Of a DNA stretch of 64,000 bases, positions 1 through 11,215 are shown one piece after another. Numbering within the stretch: the stretch's first letter is position 1; each line of letters starts with the position of its first letter. A program made the position numbers and the translations under genes. Origin of the DNA: Benincasa hispida (lineage: Eukaryota > Streptophyta > Magnoliopsida > Cucurbitales > Cucurbitaceae); NCBI RefSeq assembly GCF_009727055.1, contig NC_052350.1:39632757-39696756 (forward strand), in the 5' to 3' direction. The notes under the pieces were generated by a model, which ran no database searches, was not told the DNA's origin, and was given only the letters and a program-made list of their open reading frames with translations.

Positions 1-18
1 AAGGCAGGTGAATCTAAC

Positions 19-41
19 AAAAAAAAAAAAAAAAAAAAAAA
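19..41. repeat. Poly(A) tract
   Basis: An uninterrupted run of 23 A. It could be the tail of a retroposed sequence or a simple microsatellite; nothing to its left in the window can tell which. Confidence 0.9.
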
Positions 42-304
42 GACAATAAGTCAACTATCTAAAAGTCAACGCTTATAGGAAATCTTGCTTGCGAAATCTT
101 GCTTCCATCAGCCAAACAAGATTTTCAATAATGTAGACCAAAGTAACTCTGATAGGAAATGAAGGTTGGGCTTGGTCAAAAAAGATTGGGGAAGTTGCAT
201 GAATATTTATTTTACAATAAATATTATATGTAGTAAGATAAAAGTATTTGCAAGTACAAATTTTTTATATTAAAGATTTAGCCAGAAAAAAAGAAAAGAC
301 TAAA

Positions 305-620
305 ATGGACATGGGCCCATATAAAACCATTTGGCCACCTCATTTTCGACCCTTCATCTTCTTCCGGAAAACACGAAAAACATCCAACCCTTTGGAGCTC
401 CGACAATGCGTCTCCTTCCGATTTCAACCTTTCGATTTCGACAGTGCCGTCTTTTGCTCCGACAGTGCCATCTTCTTCCCCATCGATTTCGCTCCAAAAC
501 TTCAAAAGGTATGTTGCTCTTCTTCGTTTCTTCGTTTCTTCGTTTCTTCTTTTTTTCTTTGTTCATCTCTTCATCACTGATAGCAAGAATTCGAAAACGT
601 AAGGCTTCGTTCTTCTTCCA
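305..620 (+). promoter_or_regulatory. Candidate plant promoter, leader and splice donor
   Basis: The 10-bp palindrome ATGGGCCCAT (311-320) runs directly into TATAAAA (320-326). GGCCCA is the core of the plant site II/TCP element, common in promoters of housekeeping genes. About 25-30 bp downstream begins a pyrimidine-rich stretch (345-600) resembling a 5' leader, holding two near copies of a TCCGACAGTGCC(A/G)TCTT segment (about 436-475). A strong donor, AAG|GTATGT, lies at 508/509. Open frames here (248-580, 331-624) are rich in Phe/Ser/Arg and match no family I know. This could be the first exon of a gene whose remaining exons are unrecognised, a retained fragment of one, or the leader of a transposon. 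The promoter elements are seen; the function is inferred. Confidence 0.4.
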
Positions 621-1137
621 TTGACAGTTTATATAAGAAGATAAATAGTTTTTCAAATTAGGGCTACATGCATTTTCCATTGACAGTTTTAGTATTTCAT
701 TTTATTATGCATTTTGGTCATAGTATAGTCATCACGGTTGTAGTTATCACACAACATAGTCATCATAGACTTAGTCATCAAAATGTTGATTATGTGAAGA
801 TTATTTGTAATGTTGATTGTAATTTGCTAGTTTTTCGAGGAATATGTAGATAGTTTATTGTTGACTGTGTTTGATTGCTAATTATGTGAAGATTAGTATT
901 GTGTTTCGTTGTGATTTGCTGATGTTTCAGTGCAATCATTATGCTAATTTAGTGTATTTATTGCGTTGTTTAACTGAAGCTTCACTGATTCTTTAACTAA
1001 ATTATCATTGAAGTTATTTATTATTGAAGTACTATCTACGAATTATCACTGATGCTTATAGCTAAAGTTATTACTGTTGTTTAGACTATATTCATCAGAG
1101 ATGCCTATTATCTGTATGTGTTCATACAGTTTTTGTG
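621..1137. other. AT-rich, intron-like DNA
   Basis: T-rich sequence without a convincing coding frame, consistent with intron following the donor at 508/509. It contains scattered short words such as TCACTGATGCT and TCATTGATGCT, the same kind of motif found in the duplication that follows. Confidence 0.5.
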
Positions 1138-1572
1138 TTAGGATATATGAATATGGACAGTTCATTATAGTTGTTGGATGTATTACAACAAACTATCACA
1201 TGATAGATGTATCATTGATGCTAATTTAGTTCCCTGTTACTGTGATTTGATGATTGTTTATTTCATAGGAAAAGTATATATCACTATTATTGCTATTAAT
1301 GATATGAATGTAATGGTTCCACATGTTTGTTTTTAGGATAGAAGTTATCACCGATGCTTTAGGAAATATGTTGACAGTTCATTGAAGTTTGTTGATGGAT
1401 TTGTTTATCAACAAACTATCACTGATGGATGCTATCATTGATGCTAATTTAGTTCCTTGTACTGTGATTTGATGATTGTTTATTCATAGGAAAAAGTATC
1501 TATCACTATTATTGCTATCAATGATATGAATGTAATGGTTCCACATGTTTGTTTTTAGTGATAGAATTATCT
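1138..1572 (+). repeat. Tandem duplication, two ~220-bp copies
   Basis: Copy 1 (about 1,138-1,348) and copy 2 (about 1,360-1,572) align over their length at an offset of 217-222 bp. Both contain GACAGTTCATT, ACAAACTATCAC, ATCATTGATGCTAATTTAG, ATTTGATGATTGTTTATT and end near CCACATGTTTGTTTTTAG. Identity is around 90% by eye with small indels. It codes for nothing recognisable. Confidence 0.8.
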
Positions 1573-2371
1573 AATTCATGAGTATTCTTTTATTTTGAAT
1601 CTTCCTTCTATTTGCAAAATGTCTCGAATATTTGTTTGCTAGTGGTATTTTGAAGGAGGACAAATGAAATTATGTAAAGGGTAATCTAAGGGGTTTGGAA
1701 GTAAGGTGTGACATAGATATGATAAATTTTTCTATAGAATTATATAAATTAAGTGGTTTGACTCAAACCATTATGATCTTATCCTAAGATATTTATACAA
1801 TCTTGGATCTAGATGATATGAAAACCCTACGAATTGAAAACTAGGAACCCATTTATTGAACCCTTAATATCAAATTCTAAAACTCCCAAGTCAATTGATG
1901 TCAATTTAAAGGGAAAACTAAAATTGGATTACCTTTTGATCGAAGACCAAGAGTTAAAGAGAACTAGTTCCTTATTCCAAGTTCGAACACTCCACAAGCA
2001 AGATGACCAGACTTACCTGAATGTTCTTGACATGCAACCTTGATCCAAGAATTGCAAAAGTGGCGATAAAACTTTGTAATCTACCAGAGAATTTTCATTT
2101 AAAAAAAAATCCTAAAACACAAAACATCAAAAACTGGCGTACTTTATTTTTCTTCCTTTCTTCAAACCCATCCTACTTAACTAAATAGACTTAAAATGTC
2201 CATTCTACCCCTAAATAATAAAGAACAAAAAACCCAACAAAACATGTATGGGTCCAATAATGAAAATACCCAAAAAGTTAAGGTATGTTTGTAAATTAAA
2301 ATAAATTAAGAAAGTTCAATCAGTTTTATCTCGTAGCATCAACTGAAACCAATTATAAAGCTTCTGATCAG
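1573..2371. other. Unassigned; may include 3' LTR of the adjacent minus-strand gypsy relic
   Basis: A 69-codon open frame at 1,834-2,043 has no recognisable domain. The minus-strand integrase to the right would be followed, in its own direction, by a purine tract and a 3' LTR in this stretch. The run ending TCGTAGCATCA at 2,341 would read on the minus strand as an LTR opening TGATGCTACGAG, which is plausible. I could not find the other LTR, so this is only a suggestion. Confidence 0.3.
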
Positions 2372-3721
2372 ATGTTGTTGTTTGAATCCTCTCAATTGAG
2401 TTCACCTCCGCTTAAATGTGAGAATTCAACGTTAATTGCTTCTTGGCTATTGAGCGTAAGATTGGTCCCAGAGGTAATACAAGGGTGTTCTGGTTCATAT
2501 CATCTTCTCTCCCTATTGAAGGATTCATCCTGGAATCAAGTTCATTATCTACATCAAAAGAAGTTAAGTAAAAAACATTAAAAGTAGCACTCACACCATA
2601 TTTACGTTCAAGATCAATCTGGTAAGCATTGTCATTGACTTTCTTCATCACTTGAAAAGGTCCATCTCTCATTGGGTTTTATATAGAATCTCGTTGATGT
2701 GGAAATCTTTCCTTCCTAAGGTGGACCCAAACCCAATCTCCCTTCTTAAATATCATAGGCTTTCAATGTTGGTAAACCCTCTCCGCTACCTTGGCAATTT
2801 TCTTTTCAATGCTTTATTTAACCTCTATATATAGCTCCCAAATGGTCATGGCCTTTTCATCAACTTGAACATTCACAACCTTGTTAGAAGGAAAAGGCAA
2901 CAAATCAATAGGTGCTAAAGAGTTAAATCCGTACACAATCTCAAATAGTGTAGGTTTAGTGACACTATGAACAACCTTGTTATATGCAAATTAAATAAAT
3001 GGTAGAAAATCCTCTAAGTATAGTCACTATTGTTCTATTGACAACCTTAGTTTGTCTATCAATCTGAGGATAAAATGCAGTGGAGTAAACTAACTTAGTA
3101 CCAAGCTTTCCCCAAAGTACGTTATCCAAAAATGACTTAAAAATTTCACATCTCTATCACTAATAATGCTTCTAGGAATACCATGCAATTTAACCACATT
3201 CTTAAAGAATAAGTCAAGCTACATGTTTTGCAATGCAATGAAATGAGCCATTTTGTAAAACCTATCAACTACCACAAAATGCTATCCTTCTCTCTCTTAG
3301 ATCGAGGTAAACCCAACACAAAATCCATTGAAATATCTAACCATAGTCCATTGGGGGTCGGTAAAGGAAAATAAAGTCCATGTGGTTTCGACTTAGACTT
3401 AGCTTTCCTATATGCAATACATCTCTCACACTTCTTATGTACATCATGTCTCATTCTAGGCCAATAAAAATGTTCATTCAAAATGTCATATGATTTAGTA
3501 ACCCCAAAATGCCCCATTAAACCTCCGTCATGCGCTTCTTTAACTAATAACTCATGAATAGAATAAATGGGAATGCAAAGCTTATTCCTCCTAAACAGAA
3601 ACCCATCAAACATCATATAATTAGGTACAACATATTTTTTCTTGAAATTCTCAACAATAGATGTAAAATAAGTGGTGCTTGATTCTTTTATATAATTCAA
3701 ATGATTATGCAATTTCTTCAA
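2372..3721 (-). pseudogene. Ty3/gypsy integrase relic
   Basis: The minus strand carries the C-terminal half of a gypsy polyprotein in broken frames. First comes an H2C2 zinc-binding region (about 3,400-3,560), with EAHDGGLMGHFG, then WPRMRHDV and CERCIAYRKAK. Next is the start of the catalytic core (LWLDISMDFVLGLPR, about 3,310-3,350). After stops and frameshifts come EIVYGFN and DLLPFPSNKVVN (about 2,870-2,950), the GDWVWVHLRKERFP region (about 2,700-2,740), and the tail DGPFQVMKKVNDNAYQIDL with YGVSATFNVFYLTSFD (about 2,550-2,665). No chromodomain was recognised after it. Protease, reverse transcriptase and RNase H are absent; homology stops close to 3,721. It is a dead 5'-truncated fragment. 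Confidence 0.85.
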
Positions 3722-4147
3722 TGTTCATATTCACCTTATGAGCCATTTTATCCTATTGAAATTCATTCTTTTTGTTCATTCTTTTGTGTTGATAGTTTAG
3801 CAGCTATGATGACTTGTATGCCAACACTTCACGTATCTCATTACCATCACATGCTTCTTTTGCTCTTAAAACCTTCTTCATTACTTATCAGTTTTACCTT
3901 ATTTTTGCACAAGCCTCTCCTCAAACCTTTTTTTTTTTCAAAATTTGGACCAAGTCTGTTTCCCTTTTTCTTTTAGCAGTGCAATGAGAACCTTGCACCT
4001 CTCCAAATAAGGGTGGGATAGATCTGAGCAGATGCGTTCAATCAAGAAGATGCGTTATCATCTCACTTTAGAAAAACTTTAAAAAAAATTAATGGTAATA
4101 ATAAAATTCCACTATCAACATAAAGGGATAAAAAATCCTAACCTGAT
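3722..4147. other. Unassigned sequence between relics
   Basis: No coding similarity on either strand. In particular, the RNase H expected upstream of the minus-strand integrase is not here, so the gypsy fragment ends at about 3,721. A T-run lies at about 3,929-3,939 and an A-run at about 4,080-4,088. Confidence 0.5.
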
Positions 4148-4390
4148 ACGAGTTAAGTTGAGAAAGGAACTTACCCATAGTTGGATACTTCGCATGACAC
4201 CCGTGCAGGTAAGCCAAAACGAAAGTAGGTTACCAGGATCAACACAATTCAAATAATGAAAAAAAAGACAACTCAACTATCTAGCAAAAGTAAAAACTTA
4301 GCTAAGATAAGAGTTGAGTTTAGCTTGGAATACAACCGTAGTTGGATGTCCGCATGACACCCGTGGGGGCAAGCCAAAACAAAGAGTGTA
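4148..4390 (+). repeat. Imperfect tandem repeat, period ~160 bp
   Basis: Two copies of a block containing GTTGGATRYYCGCATGACACCCGTG followed by AAGCCAAAAC lie at 4,177-4,225 and 4,338-4,385. Each is preceded by a diverged GAGTT(A/G)AGTT segment. They look like internal repeats of an LTR or its neighbouring untranslated region. Confidence 0.7.
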
Positions 4391-5937
4391 ATCAAGTCCA
4401 ACATTCTTTGAATCACAACGCAAATTAAGCCCCTTTTTAAGTAACGCATACTGTTTTAGAAAAAAGGGACGCAAAAAGAAATGTCTAAGTCAAGAAAAGG
4501 ACTTTTAAGTAGGAGTTTGTTGAATTTAAGAATAAGAAAGATTTAGCTGAAGAAGCAACCAAATATTAAAAAGAACAAATGATTTTAAGAGATTATGTAA
4601 AGCTGAAGCATTCTAAGCAGCTAATTGCCGCATTACGATGATGTAAGTGAGTCTGAATTTCTTCAGTATAAGATATGCTTGAGGACATAATTATAAATTT
4701 GAGGGTGTGATAAGTTGTAGAAATACAAGTTATTTTTGTCTTTTTTTTATAGAAATATGTGACAACAGAAAAGAAAAAAAATGTGCCAATCATGGTGAAA
4801 TGATATATGAAAATCAAAATTCTACTAAGGTACTTAAGACACACCCGTTGATCGCATTTCATGGTCAAAGTGCACCAAAGTTTATGTTTTGTAGGAAAAC
4901 AGGAATCAACGCATGTGCCAATCCTTCAAGGAGAAACGCAATCAACGAATACCTCAGGATTTCTGAAGTCGTACAGTAGATATTCTGACATACTCCCTAA
5001 TTGTTGACCATGATGCAACACTGACGTTTGCACCTACCTTGACAAATGATAACAATCAATCAGAGTGGGAATTCCAAGATAGGACAACGCAAGACATTAT
5101 AAATAGAGCCTCAGCACATCAAGTGAAGGAATTTAGGAGCTGACAATCGAGAGAACATTCTATTCCAAATTCCATTCCTTTCTAGGAGGCTCAACTGAGA
5201 AAGATCCTGAGAAGGGCTTTTCACCTCTCCACCCATCACATATAGCCGCCAATCATTTCCACCATCATCACATCCTATCAAGAGATTGATATTCATTGTG
5301 AATCCATTTCATTTCTTGTGTATTAGCGAGTTATAGAATTTGTTTGATCGATTTCCAAAACAACTTGTATTCGAAAAAAATCTCTTCTCTTAATATTATC
5401 ATTATGTTCCTTTTCACTTTATTCCATGTTCATGCATTCATCATCTCTTCTCTTATGAATCACTAAATCCTGAGGGTAAGGGGGAAGGCCACTTTTATGA
5501 TTTAAATCACATCTCAAGATATTAGCACGTTCGTTTAACATATGTCAAAAGATACTTGCCTACGAGAGCAAAGCTGAGTCATACAATCAGCTCCTCGAAA
5601 GAGATAAGTTGATAGAACCTGTTAAGCGAAGCAAGAAGTATTTCTAGAGATAGAAACAATCTTGCGTTCTATAGCATTCCTATTAAAAACTCATAGAAAT
5701 ATTACTATCGAGGCAACTACCGAAAGGTGTGCGTCAATTGGGAATAAGAACCATGGTAGTATCTGAAATGAGATTTATTGATTCTTTAGTGCTTTCCCTC
5801 TAGCCCTTCCTTCTCCATATAGACTCTTATTTAGAATGCGGCTTTACTCATCCATCTCAACCTCTCGATTGTTAAGCACTCAGTTATTTAGGAAGTCATT
5901 ATTTGCATGTATTTTATTTTCATCGCAATAAACAATG
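4391..5937 (+). other. Old LTR-like sequence, probably gypsy
   Basis: This stretch and 7,725-7,974 look like two halves of one old LTR-like unit separated by the solo LTR at 5,938-7,724. Signs are a TATA box at about 5,096, a transcript-like leader after it, and, beyond the insertion, GTGTTCGACCTTGGATTA, which resembles the 3' end of Tat/Athila-type LTRs. Small open frames (4,707-4,979 and others) show no domain. Neither primer site nor second LTR was found, so the assignment is tentative. Confidence 0.35.
5094..5104 (+). promoter_or_regulatory. TATA box, candidate LTR promoter
   Basis: ATTATAAATAGAG follows a moderately GC-rich stretch and precedes leader-like sequence. It fits a plant TATA box and may be the U3/R promoter of the surrounding LTR-like unit. 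Confidence 0.45.
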
Positions 5938-7724
5938 TGAAGGAATGATATAACACGCAACAGCGGAAGACTACAGAATCAATAAGCACTTAAACTATAT
6001 TTAATATGAGTTTTAAGCATGTTGTACATGTGATATTCAAAAGAGGGTTTGATACACATTACCTTTGAAGATTCCTCCACAATACAGCTGAAAAACACCA
6101 AGATAGAGCTTGAATCAACAAGAGGACTACCACTGAGATCTTCTCTATTATGCTCAAGCTGGAATGTGTGGTGGAAACACTTAAACAAGTTGAGTTGATG
6201 AGGAATGAGAGTAGGGTTATCAGAACAGAACTTTTCTATTTTTCAGTCTCTCGTTGGTCTTCATATATGGAGCTTCTATATATAGGTAAAACCCATGCGA
6301 ATGTATCAAGTTTGTTGGGTAGCTCCAGCTTGAAGAGTAGTAATGGATTTTGGTGATATTCCAAAATACATGTTAAGGAAAAACCCATTAACATAAAATG
6401 ATTTCATAAAAATCATTTTTCTATATTAATTTTATAAAATTAATTCAAAATAATTGATTTAAATAAAAACTAATTTTAATTGATTTTTAAATAATATTAA
6501 TTCAATATCTAATGAAATTAATAAAGTATTAATATCACCAATAAATCAATTTCATATTTAAATCATAATTTAAATATTAATTGATTTTCAAATTTCATAT
6601 AATTTCAATTAAAATAAATGTTTGTAATTGTATGATATACAATCAATTCAAAATCCTAAAATTCATATATTAATACTCAATTTGTAATTCCAATTTAATG
6701 AACTAGTAGAGGGACCTAATGGACCTACAGATCATGAGCTCCAACGATCTGTAATTAATTCGTTAAAACACTTTAATCAAATTAATTACTATTCGTTAAC
6801 TATCAAGATACACCACTATAGCTCGATAGTTGCCTCTCTTTGTAGATATATTTCTGTCCATATAAACTATAATCAATAAGTCGATCCTTCACAGGTCATA
6901 CGTAATCACAACTGGGTCAAAATTACCATTTTACCCTTGCAAAATACATCTCATTCCTTTAAGTTCCCACTGACCCTCTAATAAACAATTCGATTCATAA
7001 TACTTCTTATGAATCAAGTCCTTTCTCTATCATGAAAAGGTGGGGTCTTGATTGTTCAAGACCTCGAATCAGTACTTAAGAGAACAACCTTTCTGCTAAC
7101 TCTAAAATGGGTAGGAGTGAATTCCATCTTGGAAAACTATGTCCCTAGCTATTCATCCGATCTTATCCCCAAAATGGATAGCTTATTGAGCAGTGTTGTT
7201 GGACCACTCTCACTCATGCAGATTAAAGGATAATCCCAAATAAACAGGAGTTCAAAGCTAGCTCAGGATTAAGATCGAGTTATCCTAGGTTACTTAAGTA
7301 TGAAATATAGTCAGTTTTAATAGTAAACGGTCGTTATAAAGAAAAGTGACTATTTCGTGGTCCAGTCTATATGCAAACTCATTGCATAGGATGCCCCCAC
7401 TCACACGTCTCTACATAAATGATATGTGGATCACATCATTTATATTACCTATACAAAATGGGTCGCATCCAATAGTGTTACCAGGATGAGATACCCAATT
7501 TCATCCATATACTTATAGACCATTTAGGCTATATACTATTAACTTGATTTTGTTTATGTCACTACGTAAAGTTAAAGTATTCATACTATAGGCATGGATA
7601 TGTTTATTGGATTTTCATAATATTGTGCAAAATCAACAACATCATTGAATAATATACTCAATAATATTTTACAGATAAATAGAAATGTTTAACATGAACT
7701 GTGAGTTCTAGGACATTCCCAACA
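5938..7724 (-). mobile_element. Solo LTR, TGTTGGG family, copy D
   Basis: A 1,787-bp unit that reads on the minus strand from TGTTGGGAATGTCCTAGAA to ...CATTCCTTCA. Flanks are CAATG (5,933-5,937) and CCATG (7,725-7,729), a 5-bp target duplication with one change. It has the order shared by the whole family: a conserved 5' third, an AT-rich central zone, a TATA box (CCTATATATAG on the minus strand, 6,277-6,286), and a ~300-bp 3' part. No internal retroelement DNA adjoins it, so it is best read as a solo LTR left by recombination between LTRs. Confidence 0.8.
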
Positions 7725-7974
7725 CCATGAATATTTACACACTTGCATGATTCATTTCACTTCAAGAACATTGCATCAAATCCTTGTGTTCGACCTTGGA
7801 TTATTATGAGAAACTTGCAATCTCGTTATACTTGGCGAGAGAGCGAGAAAACTTGTGACAGGAACGATTGATTATCGCACATTCACCTGATGCATAATGC
7901 ATATCTTCAAACTATCGCATGATCATCGCATGACAATTAACATATATAAGCAGAGCAATTTTATCCTCAACAAT
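7725..7974 (+). other. Right half of the LTR-like unit split by copy D
   Basis: Contains GTGTTCGACCTTGGATTA and GAGAAACTTGCAATCTCG, followed by repeated CGCATGATCATCGCATGAC words. The first motif resembles the U5 region of plant Tat/Athila-type gypsy LTRs. The expected tRNA primer site is not seen downstream; the AT-rich zone of the next solo LTR begins instead. Confidence 0.35.
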
Positions 7975-8382
7975 AACCACCTTATCATATAATATAGATT
8001 AAACTATATCTTATATCAAATATAACACATAACTTATAGTTTTAATATTGTATCAAATACAATATAACCTATGGTTTTATTTCTCTCAATAATACATGGT
8101 ATTTAATATAAATCACATTTATACTAAATTTAATTATGTGAATCTCATCCATAAATTAGTATTTAAATCATATTTAAATATTTATTTCCTCTCAAAATAA
8201 ACTTTATATGATAACGTATCAAATACATTATATTAGTTATATCATATAATTAAGTTAAATTAATTATATCATTTAATTCCCTCGATGAATTTGAAAAATT
8301 CAAATTAATCCAAAATTAATTCTCAATAATTCCTATTGAGTTATAGAGAGAACCTTATAGACCTGTAGATTGAAACTCTAAT

Positions 8383-10361
8383 TTTTGGGTTGTATGCCTA
8401 AAACTCGCAGTTTGTAAACTTAAACACATTCTATTATCAATAAAGATGTTATTCAGACATTTGTTCAATAAAGTTGTTATTGAATCTTTAAATTGCATTC
8501 ATAAAGTCAAAATCCAATAAACTAAGATCCATGGCTGTTATATGAATACTTGAACTTTATGTAGAGACATAAAGATGGATCAAGTTCGAGTAAATAGCCA
8601 AAACGGTCTATAATATATGATTAAGGTTGGATACCTTATTCTGGTAACATTATTGGATGAGGCCTACTTTGTAGCTGTTACAAGTTGTTGTAAAGATACT
8701 ACAAGCGAAGTGATCATGATTCATTCATGCATTGACATGAGGAATGGGGATGTCCTATGCAATGAGTTTGCATAAGATCGGATCAAGAAATAAGTCACTC
8801 TTACTTTATAATGTTGTTTACTATTTACGAGTGACTATTTCACTTAGATGACCTGGGTAACTCGATCTTAATCCTGAGCTAACTATGAACTCCTGTTTAT
8901 TCGGGATTATCCTTAGATTTTGGTTTTCTCAAAAGCATCGGCTCAATCAGCCTCCAATTTCAGGAGTAAGATCGGGTAGATAGTTGGGGACATAGGGTGC
9001 AAGATGAAATTCACGCCTACCTGATTTAGGGATAGGAGAAAAGTTGTTCTCTTAAGTACTTAATCTAGGTCTTGAACAAGGGGCCCACCCTCTCATTGGC
9101 CCAAAAGGGATCCGATTTAGTGATTGGATCATAAACCAATTATTCATTAGAGGATCAGTAGGAACTTAAGGAACAAGACGTAATATCGGGGGTAAAACAG
9201 CATATTAACCCAGCCATTATTACGAACAACCTGTGAAAGGTCGACTTACTGATTATGGTTATATAATGTAGACATAAATATATATACAGTGAGAAGAGTG
9301 CAACTATCGAGCTATAGTGGTGTCGCTAGTTAATGAATACTGATTAATTCGGTCTAAAGAGTTTTAGCCAATTAATCTTAATCATCGGAGCTCATAATCT
9401 GTAGGTCCATAAGATCCCTCTACTAGCTCGTAAAACATGAACACCTTGAATTATTAAATTGAGTGGATTTTGAATGATATCAATTTAAATTGTTCAAATT
9501 GAATTAGGATTTGAATTTGAATAAGTTCAAAATCAAATTAGGGTTTGTTTAATTATATTCGATATAATTAACGTTTAATTTATTGAAATTAAATTAAATT
9601 GGAGAGTTTATAATATTTAAATATTAATTCCATGAATGGGATTCATGTTTAAGATTAGGTGTGTGATTAATTTAATATTTGATATTAAATTAATTAATTA
9701 ATTAAAATGTTTAATTAATTATAAATTCAAATTAATTCCAATTTTAATTCAATTTGAGAAATTGGATTTTGATTTAATTAAATTATGGTTTTATAAAATC
9801 AGGTTCTAATTAATTTAGAATTAATTAAAAGAAATTTGAAATTTAAGAAATTTTGAAAAAAGTGGAGAAAGTGGAATTTTCCCACTTTCACCTCCATGCA
9901 TGAGGTGTCCTTCATGCAAGATCCCACATCAATTTCCACTTGAATCTGATCAAGCTACTGGCATTCATGGCTAATGAAGTGCTTGCATGTTGTAGAGTAA
10001 TAAAACACTCAGAATTGAAGTGAAAGAGGTGATGCTATGAGATGAAGAAAGAGTTTCTGCACTCATCTTCTTCTTCCTCTCAAATCCAGAAAAATAACTT
10101 CATAAATTCACTCAAATTCGAGTTCCACCACTCAAATTCAAGGCTGAAAAATAGTAGAGAAGATCTCTTGGTTGTTCACAATTGATTTGGAGCTGAATTG
10201 GAGTGAAGAGTAGCCTGGAATTGGAAGAATTCATCAAAGGTATGAAACTTGAAACCCAACTTTTGATTTTCTGAAATAATATGCTTTATAACTCAAATTA
10301 AATGTAATTAGAGTACTTATTGATTCCGTTTGCTTCCGTTGCATGCTTGTGTATTGTATCA
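8383..10361 (+). mobile_element. Solo LTR, TGTTGGG family, copy F
   Basis: A 1,979-bp plus-strand copy. It opens TTTTGGGTTGTATGCC (first G of TG changed) and closes GCTTGTGTATTGTATCA. CTAAT stands on both sides (8,378-8,382 and 10,362-10,366), a perfect 5-bp target duplication. The DNA on either side rejoins as copy E. Its central part (9,480-9,850) is extremely AT-rich with many AATTAATT words. Confidence 0.85.
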
Positions 10362-11215
10362 CTAATGGTACTTGAATAATTAATTAAACTCCTTTAATTA
10401 AATTATCTAACATCCATTAACTGTCGGTTACTACACAAAAGACCGACAACTGCATTCTTCAAACTATAGATTTATTTATGTGTCTATCGGATATAACCAA
10501 ACAACAATGCGACGATCCTTCACAAATTGCTCGTAAGTACAACTGGGCCAAAATTATCGTTTTGTTCATATAGTTACATCTAACTTCTTAAGTACCACCG
10601 GCTCTTCTGATGAACAATAAGTCATAGTTCCACTATGACCAAACCTTTCTTGATCCAAGAGAGGGTGTGGCGCCACATTGTCCAGGCCCCAGAATCAACC
10701 CTTAAAAGAGCAATTTATCTACTTACCCCGACATTGAGGAATAAATGAATTCTATCTTGTGTAGCTATGTTTCCAACTCCCCAATCAGACGAATCCCTAA
10801 AATGGTAGGCTTATTGAGTTGATGATTTGACCACTCTCACCCATACAAATCAAATGACCATCGTTATAGGCAAGAGTTTACAACTCACTCAGGATTCAGG
10901 TCATGTCACCTATGGTTATCATGTTGAAATTTAAGTCTTTATTATTAACGGTATTATATAATGAGACTAGTGATTTTGTGGTCCGGTCTCATATAAAATC
11001 CTTTGTGTAGAATACCCCGCACATGCCTCCACATGAATTATTAGGATCAGATCAATTGTAGCACTTTACAACAATTTAACATATACAAAGTGGGTCGTAT
11101 TCGTAGTGTCATCAGATAAGATACCCAGCCTTATCCATCTATTATAGACCATTTAGGTTATCACTTAACAGGATCCACCTGTATGTCTCTACATACATGT
11201 TTAAGTTACGGAAGA

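Noticed and set aside
1834..2043. Open frame of 69 codons that might be a small gene
   Set aside because: No recognisable domain, no leader or splice context, and it lies where the 3' LTR of a minus-strand gypsy relic is expected.
2412..2672. Chromodomain at the integrase C-terminus
   Set aside because: The frame passes from the ATFNVFYL region into unrelated sequence and a stop, with no chromodomain motif, so I did not assign the relic to chromoviruses.
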